Below, piece after piece: positions 1-6,865 of a stretch of 12,291 bases of DNA (positions are counted from its first letter, which is position 1; every line of letters begins with the position of its first letter). The position numbers were made by a program, and so were the translations under genes. The notes beneath the pieces were generated by a model, which was given only the letters and a program-made list of their open reading frames with translations, did no database searches and was not told the origin of the DNA. Source of the stretch: an uncultured Planctomycetaceae bacterium (lineage in GTDB: Bacteria > Planctomycetota > Planctomycetia > Pirellulales > UBA1268); contig CAJBSQ010000089.1 of the NCBI GenBank assembly GCA_903958265.1, positions 1 through 12,291 of the forward strand. Direction: 5' to 3'.

Positions 1-72
1 GCCGTGATGCAGGTAGGTGACGGTCGAGCCGACGATCCGCTGCTCGACCTCGAGACGGTCTCCTCGTGGCAT
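1..72 (-). CDS. N-terminal stub of an unidentified protein (partial, runs off the window)
   Basis: Only 24 codons are inside the window, reading MPRGDRLEVEQRIVGSTVTY then LHHG. The start is chosen because an almost perfect Shine-Dalgarno, AAAGGAGGA on the minus strand (89-81), lies 8 nt upstream of the ATG at 72; another ATG at 80 in a different frame sits 1 nt from that site, too close. The frame is open to the window edge. The pattern of a GDxLxV beginning followed by an HHG is reminiscent of LRAT/NC-family thiol hydrolase domains, where such a stretch holds the first active-site histidine, but this is a guess from 24 residues. The gene is divergent from the phosphate transporter across about 156 bp, in which I saw no convincing sigma-70 promoter for either gene. 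Confidence 0.6.
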   Translation of the reverse strand, partial: MPRGDRLEVEQRIVGSTVTYLHHG

Positions 73-228
73 GCGGGCATTCCTCCTTTCCATCATTTTA
101 CGCACATCGCCTCCGGCCGGTTCGTGGAGTGTGAGAATTGCGTGTGCGACGGGGATCGCCGCTTGTTCCTGGCCGCATCGGGGCCTAAGGTGCTGGCTTG
201 TGCTGTCGCCACCGCAGGGACTGTCGCC

Positions 229-1782
229 GTGGAACTGCTCGAGTCCTTCACCACGCTCTCAGCCGGCCAACTGGCACTGCTCGTGGCGGCGCTGGTGATC
301 GCCTTCGGATTCGAGTGCATCAACGGCTTCCACGACACGGCCAACGCCGTGGCCACGGTGATCTACACCAAGAGCCTGAAGCCGACGCCGGCCGTCGTCT
401 GGTCGGGCCTCTGGAACTTCATCGGCGTCCATGCCGGCGGCATCGGCGTGGCCTTCAGCATCGTTCACCTGCTGCCGGTCGACCTGCTGGTCAACATCCA
501 GACCGGCCGCGGCATGGCGATGGTGCTCTCGCTGCTCGGGGCCGCGATCATCTGGAACTTCGCCACCTGGTACCGTGGTCTGCCGGCTTCGAGTTCCCAC
601 TCGCTCATCGGCTCGATCATCGGCGTGGGGATGATGAACGCCTGGATGGAACGCGGCTCCGCGCTCAAGGGGATCAACTGGCACAAGGCGACCGAGGTAG
701 GGATCGCGTTGATGATCTCGCCCGTGATCGGCTTCTGCCTGGCAGCGCTGTTGCTGGTGCTCGCGAAGCGACTGATCCCGGCCAAGGAACTCTACGAGCC
801 ACCCCACGGTGACCAGCCGCCACCCTGGTGGATTCGCGCCCTCCTGATCGGCACCTGCACGGGGGTGAGTTTTGCCCACGGATCGAACGACGGCCAGAAG
901 GGCATGGGCCTGATCATGCTCGTGCTGATCGGCATCGTACCCACGTCGTTTGCGCTCAACATGCGGACGACACGCCACGAGATCGCCGCCACCGCTGCAG
1001 CCGCGGAGGAACTCGAACGGGAGCTTTCGGAGCCCGGCCTGGCGACGATGATGACGGCCCTCAAGGAGCGGCATCTCGCCTCGGCACGCGTGGAGAAGAT
1101 CGCCCGCAGCGAGGGCGTGGCGGCCGCCGCCGTGCTGGAGGGCGACCTTGTCGACGATGCCCTCAATCCGTTTCCCTCGGCCGACATCGTGCTGGCGACG
1201 CTCGACCCGCTGCCCTTGGTAAAAGAGGTACGGTCGAACCTCGATGGTCGCGAGAGTTTCTCCGACCTGTCGTCTGAAGATCGCTGGAAGCTCCGGACCC
1301 AACTCGTCGAACTCGGGGCCGCCATCCGGACGCTCCTCGCTGAGTTCGGCGACCGGATCACCGAGGACCGCCGGAAGGTGCTCAAGGGACTGGCGGGCAC
1401 GCTCGCCAAGCCCGTGGAGTACGTCCCGGAGTGGGTGGTGATGGGCGTGGCGCTCTGCCTGGGGATCGGCACGATGTTCGGCTGGGAACGGATCGTGGTG
1501 ACCGTCGGCGAAAAAATCGGCAAGACGCACCTCACCTACGCCCAGGGGGGCGCGGCGGAACTCGTCGCCGCCACGACGATCGCGATGGCCGACTCGCTCG
1601 GCATGCCGGTCAGCACCACGCACGTCCTCTCTAGCGGCGTGGCCGGCACGATGTGGGCCAACAAGTCGGGCATCCAGTCGAGCACGGTCCGCGAGATCGC
1701 CCTGGCCTGGATTCTTACGCTCCCGGTGGCGATGGCCCTCTCTGGCGGCCTGTACTGGGCGTCTACCTTTCTCACCGGCTGA
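229..1782 (+). CDS. pit: Inorganic phosphate transporter, PiT family
   Basis: An inner-membrane carrier of 517 residues that would import metal-phosphate with protons (or phosphate with cations). The inverted-repeat PiT signatures are clear: NGFHDTANAVA at residues 32-42 and GLPASSSHSLIGS at 117-129 in the first half, then GSNDGQKGMG at 218-227 and GMPVSTTHVLSSGVAG at 458-473 in the second. Hydrophobic segments flank these on both sides. A charged, helical hydrophilic stretch (about 244-400) separates the halves; PitA-type proteins have a loop there too. The frame is open back to position 4, but the first residues up to codon 75 look non-protein-like, so I start at GTG 229, which has GCAGGGA about 10 nt upstream and begins MELLESFTTLSAGQLALLVA. 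It stands alone, convergent with nupC, with 10 bp between stop codons. No phoU-like DUF47 partner is visible in the window. Confidence 0.93.
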   Translation: MELLESFTTLSAGQLALLVAALVIAFGFECINGFHDTANAVATVIYTKSLKPTPAVVWSGLWNFIGVHAGGIGVAFSIVHLLPVDLLVNIQTGRGMAMVLSLLGAAIIWNFATWYRGLPASSSHSLIGSIIGVGMMNAWMERGSALKGINWHKATEVGIALMISPVIGFCLAALLLVLAKRLIPAKELYEPPHGDQPPPWWIRALLIGTCTGVSFAHGSNDGQKGMGLIMLVLIGIVPTSFALNMRTTRHEIAATAAAAEELERELSEPGLATMMTALKERHLASARVEKIARSEGVAAAAVLEGDLVDDALNPFPSADIVLATLDPLPLVKEVRSNLDGRESFSDLSSEDRWKLRTQLVELGAAIRTLLAEFGDRITEDRRKVLKGLAGTLAKPVEYVPEWVVMGVALCLGIGTMFGWERIVVTVGEKIGKTHLTYAQGGAAELVAATTIAMADSLGMPVSTTHVLSSGVAGTMWANKSGIQSSTVREIALAWILTLPVAMALSGGLYWASTFLTG

Positions 1783-1796
1783 CCGGCGGCGGTCAG
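1779..1796. terminator. Palindrome covering both stop codons of the pit/nupC convergent pair
   Basis: CTGACC (1779-1784), a 6-nt spacer, then GGTCAG (1791-1796) form a 6-bp perfect inverted repeat. The TGA of pit (1780-1782) and the TGA of nupC (complement of 1793-1795) each lie in one arm. It could act as a small bidirectional stem at the end of both transcripts. There is no T-tract on either side, so intrinsic termination is doubtful, and part of the symmetry comes simply from both genes ending in TGA. Confidence 0.3.
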
Positions 1797-3025
1797 GGCA
1801 TGATCACGCCGGCGATCGCGGCGGAGAGGGCGTTGGCCAGCGTGCTGATCACGAGCATCTTCAGGCCGAGCTCGGCCAGATCCCTCCGCCGCTCCGGGAT
1901 CAGGGCACCGATCCCGCCGAGCTGGATACCGATGCTCGAGATGTTGGCAAAGCTGCACATCGCGATCGTCGCCAGCGAGAAGGCCTTGGGCGTGAGTGTC
2001 TCCTTCATCCTGCCGAGGTCGAAGTAGGCGATCATCTCGTTGAGCACCGTCCGGGTGCCGAGCAGGCCGCCGATTGCCTGGCAGTCTTGGGAGGGCACGC
2101 CGAGCAGCCAGGCACAAGGGGCAAAGACCAGCGACAAGAGCCACTGGAGCGACAGATCGGGACGGCCCGCCAGGCCGCCGAGCCAGCCGAGTGCCAGGTT
2201 GACCAGCGCCACCAACGCGATGAACGAGATCAGCACGGCGCCGACGTTGGCGGCCAGCATCATCCCCTCACGGGTGCCGCGGGCGGCGGCGTCGAGCACG
2301 TTGGAGTCGATCCGTTCGTTCGAGACCTTCAGGGTGCCGAGCGTCTCGGGATCACCCATCTCCGGCACGAACATCTTGGTCAGGTAAATCGTGGCTGGAA
2401 AGCTCATCAGGATCGCGGTGAGCAGGTCGCGGAGGTCGCAGCCCGCCGCCTTGTACGCCCCCAGGATGCCCCCCGACACCAGCCCCATGCCGCTGACCAT
2501 CACCACGGCGAGTTCCGACCGCGTGAGCCGTGGCAGGTAGGGACGGATGACGAGCGGCGCCTCGGTCTGGCCGAGGAAGATCGAGGCGGCGGCGTTCAGC
2601 GTCTCGGCGCCGCTCGACCCGAGGATCTTGGCGGTCACCCAGGCGAACGCCCGCACGATGACCTGCATGATCCCGAGGTGGTAGAGCACGGCAAACAGCG
2701 CCGCCACGAACACGATCGTGGGGAGCACGCGGAAGGCGAACACGAAGCCCGTCGGCCCCGCCGGATCGGCAAGCTTGTCGCCAAACACGAACCTCGCGCC
2801 CGCGTCTGAGCAGGCGAGCACCGTGTCGACCCAGTTGGCCGCCGCCTCGAGCACCTGCTGACCCGTCGTGGACCGCAGGAGCAGAAATCCGAGCACGACC
2901 TGCATGGCCAGGCCGCCGATCACCATCCGTGGCGAGATCCTGCGGCGGTCCTCCGAGAAGAGCCAGGCCGCGCCGAGGATGGCGGCCACGCCCAGGAGCC
3001 CGCGAAAGCGGTCGAGATCGCCCAT
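1793..3025 (-). CDS. nupC: Concentrative nucleoside transporter (CNT/NupC family)
   Basis: A 410-residue polytopic inner-membrane symporter that brings nucleosides in with Na+ or H+. The CNT core is complete: GQTEAP at residues 152-157 (the nucleobase-contacting Gln-Thr-Glu), a GGILGAYKAAG stretch at 185-195, GVPSQDCQAIGGLLGT at 309-324 followed by LNE with E330 (ribose-contacting Glu), and SFANISSIGIQLGGIGALIP at 358-377 with N361 and S364. These match the binding residues described for the Vibrio cholerae CNT with small offsets. The N-terminal three helices typical of bacterial CNTs are present (about 8-24, 34-50, 95-118). The ATG has a GAGG about 10 nt upstream. It is the last gene of the upp-deoA-nupC run, 28 nt after deoA, so its likely job is supplying pyrimidine nucleosides to the enzymes encoded upstream. 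The exact ion and substrate preference cannot be read from the sequence. Confidence 0.95.
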   Translation of the reverse strand: MGDLDRFRGLLGVAAILGAAWLFSEDRRRISPRMVIGGLAMQVVLGFLLLRSTTGQQVLEAAANWVDTVLACSDAGARFVFGDKLADPAGPTGFVFAFRVLPTIVFVAALFAVLYHLGIMQVIVRAFAWVTAKILGSSGAETLNAAASIFLGQTEAPLVIRPYLPRLTRSELAVVMVSGMGLVSGGILGAYKAAGCDLRDLLTAILMSFPATIYLTKMFVPEMGDPETLGTLKVSNERIDSNVLDAAARGTREGMMLAANVGAVLISFIALVALVNLALGWLGGLAGRPDLSLQWLLSLVFAPCAWLLGVPSQDCQAIGGLLGTRTVLNEMIAYFDLGRMKETLTPKAFSLATIAMCSFANISSIGIQLGGIGALIPERRRDLAELGLKMLVISTLANALSAAIAGVIMP

Positions 3026-3053
3026 CGTAATGCCTCATGCCAGGGAAGGAGGG

Positions 3054-4364
3054 TCAGAGCCGTTCGAGAATCAGTGGCCGCTTCACGGGGGCCGCGTCGG
3101 CGATCGTGGTCGCGCTCATGAGCATCGCCAGCGCCTTCGTCACCATCGATGCGTGGGTCGGATTCACGTGGACCTCGGCGATCACATCCCCTTGGTTCAC
3201 GCGGTCGCCTACGGTCTTCACAAAGACGATCCCCGCCGACGGGTCGATCACGGAATCCACCCGAGCCCGGCCCGCGCCCAGGAGCATCGACGCCTGCCCC
3301 ACCCCCCACGCCCGGAGTTCGGTGATGAATCCCGATCGCTCGGCCCGAAACTGGCCCACGACCGACGCCTTCGGCAGCACGCCCAGTGGATCGTCGCACA
3401 CCCTGGGATCACCCCCCTGCGCCGCGACCACCCTGCGGAACCGCTCGAGCGCCGAACCGTCGGCGATCGAACGCCGGCATTGTTCCAGGGCCTCGTCGCG
3501 GGTCGCGGCCACGCCGCCGAGCAGGAGCATTTCAGCGGCGAGTTCCAGCGACACCTCCATGAGATCCTCGGGGCCACGACCTTTGAGGCACTCCACCGAC
3601 TCCCAGACCTCCAGCGCGTTGCCGACGGTTCGGCCAAGCGGCGCGTCCATGCTCGTGATCAGGGCCTGCACCGGCTTGCCGAGTTCGCGGCCGATCCGCG
3701 TCATGCTTTCGGCAAGCGCTACAGCGTCCTCCCGCTTCGCCATGAAGGCGCCGTCGCCGGTCTTGACGTCGAGCACGAGGGCATCGATCCCCTCGGCGAG
3801 TTTCTTGGAGAGGATCGAGGCGGTGATCAGCGGGATGCTCTCCACCGTGGCCGTCGCGTCGCGAAGGGCGTAGAGCACGCGGTCGGCCGGCGCGATCTCG
3901 GCCGTCTGGCCGATGAGCACCAGGCCGCATTCCCGAGCCACGCGCCGGTAGGCCGCGAGATCGAGGTCGATGCGAAAGCCCGGGATGCTCTCGAGTTTGT
4001 CCAGGGTGCCGCCGGTGTGCCCCAGGCCGCGGCCCGAGACCATCGGCACCGTCACGCCGCAGGCCGCCACGACGGGGGCCAGAATCAGGCTCGTCTTGTC
4101 ACCGACACCGCCGGTCGAGTGCTTGTCGACCTTCGGGCCCGGAATGTCGGAGAGGTCGATCACCGTGCCCGAATGAAGCATCGCCTCGACGAGGGCCGCG
4201 GTCTCGGCGGGCGTCATGCCCCGCCAGAGGATCGCCATCGTCAGGGCCGACCACTGGTACTCCGGCACCTCGCGGCTGGCGATGCCACCGACGAGGAATC
4301 TGATCTCGTCGGCCGTGAGCTCACCGCCGTCACGCTTCCTGCGAATCAGATCGACGGCCCGCAT
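3054..4364 (-). CDS. deoA: Thymidine / pyrimidine-nucleoside phosphorylase
   Basis: A cytosolic enzyme of 436 residues, the normal family length, that splits thymidine, deoxyuridine or uridine with phosphate into the base and (deoxy)ribose-1-phosphate. The family signature is intact: SGRGLGHTGGTLDKLES at residues 110-126. The phosphate site KHSTGGVGDK is at 81-90. R168, S183 and K187 fall at a constant offset of 3 from the base-binding Arg171, Ser186 and Lys190 of E. coli thymidine phosphorylase. The C-terminal alpha/beta domain (about 335-436), with GDRVNQGDVIAEVHVNP near 386-402, is also complete. The start ATG has GGAG 8 nt upstream. It lies 41 nt after upp and 28 nt before nupC, all on the same strand. 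Whether it is strictly a thymidine phosphorylase or the broader pyrimidine-nucleoside enzyme is not decided; the link to upp argues that uridine is used. Confidence 0.95.
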   Translation of the reverse strand: MRAVDLIRRKRDGGELTADEIRFLVGGIASREVPEYQWSALTMAILWRGMTPAETAALVEAMLHSGTVIDLSDIPGPKVDKHSTGGVGDKTSLILAPVVAACGVTVPMVSGRGLGHTGGTLDKLESIPGFRIDLDLAAYRRVARECGLVLIGQTAEIAPADRVLYALRDATATVESIPLITASILSKKLAEGIDALVLDVKTGDGAFMAKREDAVALAESMTRIGRELGKPVQALITSMDAPLGRTVGNALEVWESVECLKGRGPEDLMEVSLELAAEMLLLGGVAATRDEALEQCRRSIADGSALERFRRVVAAQGGDPRVCDDPLGVLPKASVVGQFRAERSGFITELRAWGVGQASMLLGAGRARVDSVIDPSAGIVFVKTVGDRVNQGDVIAEVHVNPTHASMVTKALAMLMSATTIADAAPVKRPLILERL

Positions 4365-4405
4365 GCCGAGGGCTCCTGCTGGGTCAATGCTTGGTCAGTG
4401 CTCAA

Positions 4406-5041
4406 TCAGGGCTGGGCGGCCGTGCCAAACTGCCGGTCGCCGGCGTCGCCGAGTCCGGGCATGATGAAGCCCACGTCGTTGAGCCCATCATCGAGAGCGG
4501 CCACGTGGATCGCCACGTCGGGCATCGCCTCCCGGAGCCGTGCGATGCCCTGCGGCGCCGCAATCAGCGCGAGGAACAGGATTCGGGGAATGCCCGCGGC
4601 CCGGAGGATTTCGCAGGTGCGGACCGCCGAGCCACCGGTGGCGAGCATCGGATCGACCACGATCGCCATGCTGGCGCCGCAGTTGGCCGGCAGTTTGTTG
4701 TAGTACTCCTGCGGCCGGAGCGTGGCCTCGTCGCGGTACAGCCCGATGTGCCAGACCTCGGCTTCGGGAATCAACTCCAAGAGCCCCTCGGCCATGCCGA
4801 GACCGGCACGGAGGATCGGCACGATCGCGATCCGCTCGGCGATCCGCCGCCCCTTCGCCTCGCCCAGCGGGGTGGGCACACGCACCTCAAAAGTGGGTAT
4901 GGTCGCCGTAGCCTCCACGGCGAGCAGCCGCGTGATCTGCCCGACCGTCCGGCGAAACTCGGGCGGGCGGGTCGCTGGATCGCGCAGGGCGACCACATGG
5001 TGCGCGACCAGGGGATGCGTCGATACCTCGGTTCGCGACAT
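4406..5041 (-). CDS. upp: Uracil phosphoribosyltransferase
   Basis: A cytosolic enzyme of 211 residues that makes UMP and pyrophosphate from uracil and PRPP. The type I phosphoribosyltransferase loop VDPMLATGGS is at residues 129-138, preceded by VPILRAG (74-80) and the flexible YRDE (102-105). The C-terminal uracil-binding hood GLNDVGFIMPGLGDAGDR at 186-203, followed by QFGT, is diagnostic of UPRT rather than other PRTases. The frame is open 12 codons further upstream, but I start at ATG 5041, where AAAGGA lies 9 nt upstream and the protein begins MSRTEVSTHPLVAHHV, the usual family N-terminus. It is first in the upp-deoA-nupC operon, so uracil released by the phosphorylase is captured immediately. 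It diverges from cdd and has its own likely promoter in the 140-bp gap. Confidence 0.96.
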   Translation of the reverse strand: MSRTEVSTHPLVAHHVVALRDPATRPPEFRRTVGQITRLLAVEATATIPTFEVRVPTPLGEAKGRRIAERIAIVPILRAGLGMAEGLLELIPEAEVWHIGLYRDEATLRPQEYYNKLPANCGASMAIVVDPMLATGGSAVRTCEILRAAGIPRILFLALIAAPQGIARLREAMPDVAIHVAALDDGLNDVGFIMPGLGDAGDRQFGTAAQP

Positions 5042-5072
5042 GCCGTTCAATCCTTTTGTTCCCGATCGCCAG

Positions 5073-5100
5073 ATCATACGGCCGGGAAACGCCTTGTCGA
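5073..5100 (-). promoter_or_regulatory. Likely sigma-70-type promoter for upp-deoA-nupC
   Basis: On the minus strand a -35 box TCGACA (complement of 5095-5100, 5 of 6 to consensus) and a -10 box TATGAT (complement of 5073-5078, 5 of 6) are separated by 16 nt. The start point would be near 5066, giving a 5' leader of about 25 nt before the upp ATG. I found no comparably good promoter for cdd in the same gap. Confidence 0.45.
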
Positions 5101-5181
5101 ACGGGCGGCGGAAACGAGCGGGCAGTAGACTTTCGGAGTGTTTCAGGCGTCGCCGCCATCACCGTTCCCCCGAGGTCGCGC

Positions 5182-5640
5182 ATGTCCGCTTTCACCGCCG
5201 TTCCTACCGACGATGCCCTGCTCGCCGACGCGCGGGCCGCAGCCGCCAATGCCCATTCTCCCTACTCGGGTTGGCGGGTCGGCGCTGCGGCCGTGTTCGT
5301 GGAGACCGGCGGCGCGATCTTTCGCGGGGCCAACGTTGAGAACGGCTCTTATGGGCTGACGATCTGCGCCGAGCGATCGGCCATCTGTTCGGCGGTGGTG
5401 GCCGGCGGCCGCAGGCTCGAACGAATCGCGGTGACGTGCCGCAACTCGGCCGGCGAGTTGATCGCGAAGATCGCCCCCTGCGGCGCCTGCCTGCAGGTGA
5501 TCGCGGAGTTTGGTACGGCCGACACCCAGATCGTGATCGACGGGCGGGGGGTGTTCCGGCTCTCCGACTTCCTGCCGCTTCCGTTCGGAGCCGACTCGCT
5601 CAAGGCGCACGGCACAGTCACGGAGCCAGGTCGAGGCTGA
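5182..5640 (+). CDS. cdd: Cytidine deaminase (small tetrameric type)
   Basis: A zinc enzyme of 152 residues that converts cytidine and deoxycytidine to uridine and deoxyuridine. The zinc ligands are C62 in TICAERSAI and C100 and C103 in PCGAC; E64 is the catalytic proton shuttle, and N51 and E53 in NVEN bind the ribose. Three cysteine ligands and the short length place it with the homotetrameric Gram-positive/eukaryotic type, not the longer His-Cys-Cys dimeric E. coli type. The frame is open upstream from 5056, but ATG 5182 is preceded by GAGGT at a 5-nt spacing and gives the expected N-terminus. It diverges from upp and feeds uridine to the phosphorylase. Its last 23 bp overlap, tail to tail, the end of the beta-propeller gene. 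The C-terminal residues after SLKAHG look like loosely constrained sequence. Confidence 0.95.
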   Translation: MSAFTAVPTDDALLADARAAAANAHSPYSGWRVGAAAVFVETGGAIFRGANVENGSYGLTICAERSAICSAVVAGGRRLERIAVTCRNSAGELIAKIAPCGACLQVIAEFGTADTQIVIDGRGVFRLSDFLPLPFGADSLKAHGTVTEPGRG

Positions 5641-6865
5641 TCAGTTCGCGATCGTTCCGGAGGTAGAGCCGCCCGGCAGCGAGGGCAGGCAGGGCCCGCA
5701 GCGAACCCGACCGTGGATCGTCGGCGAAGGGACGTGCCCGCGCGAGCTGCTCGAGCCGCGTTGGATTTGGCCTCAGGAGCACGAGTTCTCCAGCGGTTGT
5801 GGCCGCGATCAGCTTGCCGTCGGCGGCCAGGAGCGTGCCATAGCCGAGGCCACCTTCGCTCCAGAGCACGCGGCCCGTCGCCTGTTCGAGGCAGGTCAAC
5901 TCGGCCGGCGGCACGTCGTCGCGGCCGTTGAAGCCATACAGCCTCCCGTCGATCTCGATCGGCGTGGCGTACTGCGAGGCGAACGACTCGATCCCCTGCC
6001 ACACGGGCGTGGCCCCGCGGTCGTCGAACGCCGCATAGACCGAGCCGATGCCGTAGGCGGCCGTGACGAGCAGGTGGCCGTCGGAAAACACGACGGGCGA
6101 GGCGGCATTGACCGTCGGCCCGCGCTGGCCGAAGGCGAACGACCAGCACACCCTGCCATCGACGGGGTCCAGCAGCAGGCAGTGGTAGCGAGTGACCATC
6201 AGCACCCGGTCCGCGTCCGCCGTGCGGACCGTCACCGGCGCCGAGTAGCTCGCCGACTCAGACGTCGCGGCCCAGAGCGTCTCCCCCGTGTCGAGGTCGA
6301 ACGCCACCACGCCGGCATCAGTCTTCCGGCCACCCACGTTGACAATCACCCGACGACCGCTGACGAGCGGTGTCGAGCCGGCGCCGAAGTATCCTTCCAA
6401 TGCCATAAACTCGCTGTGGGTCCGCCGCGTCCAGAGCCGCTTGCCGGTCGCCGCGTCGATGCAGCCGAGCACGCCCTGGGCGCCATGAACAACGACGCGG
6501 CCCTCGTGAACGACGGGCGGGCACAACGGCCCATCACCCCCACCGACCTGCGGCACAAACCTCGTCTCGTGGCCGTCGCTCCAGAGCGTCTCGCCAGTGG
6601 CCGCATCGAGGCAGTCGAGCTGTTCTCGGTCGCCCACGCGATGAAACAGGTAGACGCGTCCGGCGACAACCGCCACACCGGCGACCCCGGCCCCGACCTC
6701 CCGCCGCCAGAGCCGCCGCGGCCCGGCCGCGGGCCAGGTGTCGGCAAGGTGCTCATCGGCGGCGGCCACGCCATTTCGCCCAGGCCCCAGAATCTGTGGC
6801 CAATCGCCCGCTCGGGCCAGCGACGCCGCGCACCCCACCGCCACGACGAGCCAGAGGAGGTTCAC
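5618..6865 (-). CDS. Exported PQQ-like beta-propeller protein
   Basis: A 415-residue protein predicted to leave the cytoplasm: a hydrophobic signal sequence at residues 2-19 ends in ARA before the mature start GDWPQILGPGRNG. At least five beta-propeller blades carry the PQQ-repeat consensus: CLDAATGETLW (85-95), CIDAATGKRLW (135-145), AFDLDTGETLW (188-198), LLDPVDGRVCW (231-241) and CLEQATGRVLW (325-335). No cytochrome c motif or dehydrogenase catalytic residues are visible, so it is probably a binding or scaffold propeller of the kind abundant in planctomycetes, not an enzyme. I start at GTG 6865, because it overlaps the kinase stop as GTGA and because the frame upstream, open to 7339, only mirrors the kinase. 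There is no good Shine-Dalgarno, which fits translational coupling to the kinase. Its function is unknown; a sensor or effector for the upstream sigma/kinase pair is an inference from position. Confidence 0.85.
   Translation of the reverse strand: MNLLWLVVAVGCAASLARAGDWPQILGPGRNGVAAADEHLADTWPAAGPRRLWRREVGAGVAGVAVVAGRVYLFHRVGDREQLDCLDAATGETLWSDGHETRFVPQVGGGDGPLCPPVVHEGRVVVHGAQGVLGCIDAATGKRLWTRRTHSEFMALEGYFGAGSTPLVSGRRVIVNVGGRKTDAGVVAFDLDTGETLWAATSESASYSAPVTVRTADADRVLMVTRYHCLLLDPVDGRVCWSFAFGQRGPTVNAASPVVFSDGHLLVTAAYGIGSVYAAFDDRGATPVWQGIESFASQYATPIEIDGRLYGFNGRDDVPPAELTCLEQATGRVLWSEGGLGYGTLLAADGKLIAATTAGELVLLRPNPTRLEQLARARPFADDPRSGSLRALPALAAGRLYLRNDRELISLDLAP

Noticed and set aside
259..1623. A 454-codon minus-strand open frame opposite the phosphate transporter
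   Set aside because: Low-complexity Arg/His/Asp composition and no recognisable motif; the plus-strand PiT signatures occupy the same DNA.
2868..4703. A 611-codon plus-strand open frame opposite deoA, nupC and upp
   Set aside because: It is rich in Arg, His and Gly with no domain, runs antisense to three well-identified genes, and is the usual long shadow frame of GC-rich DNA.
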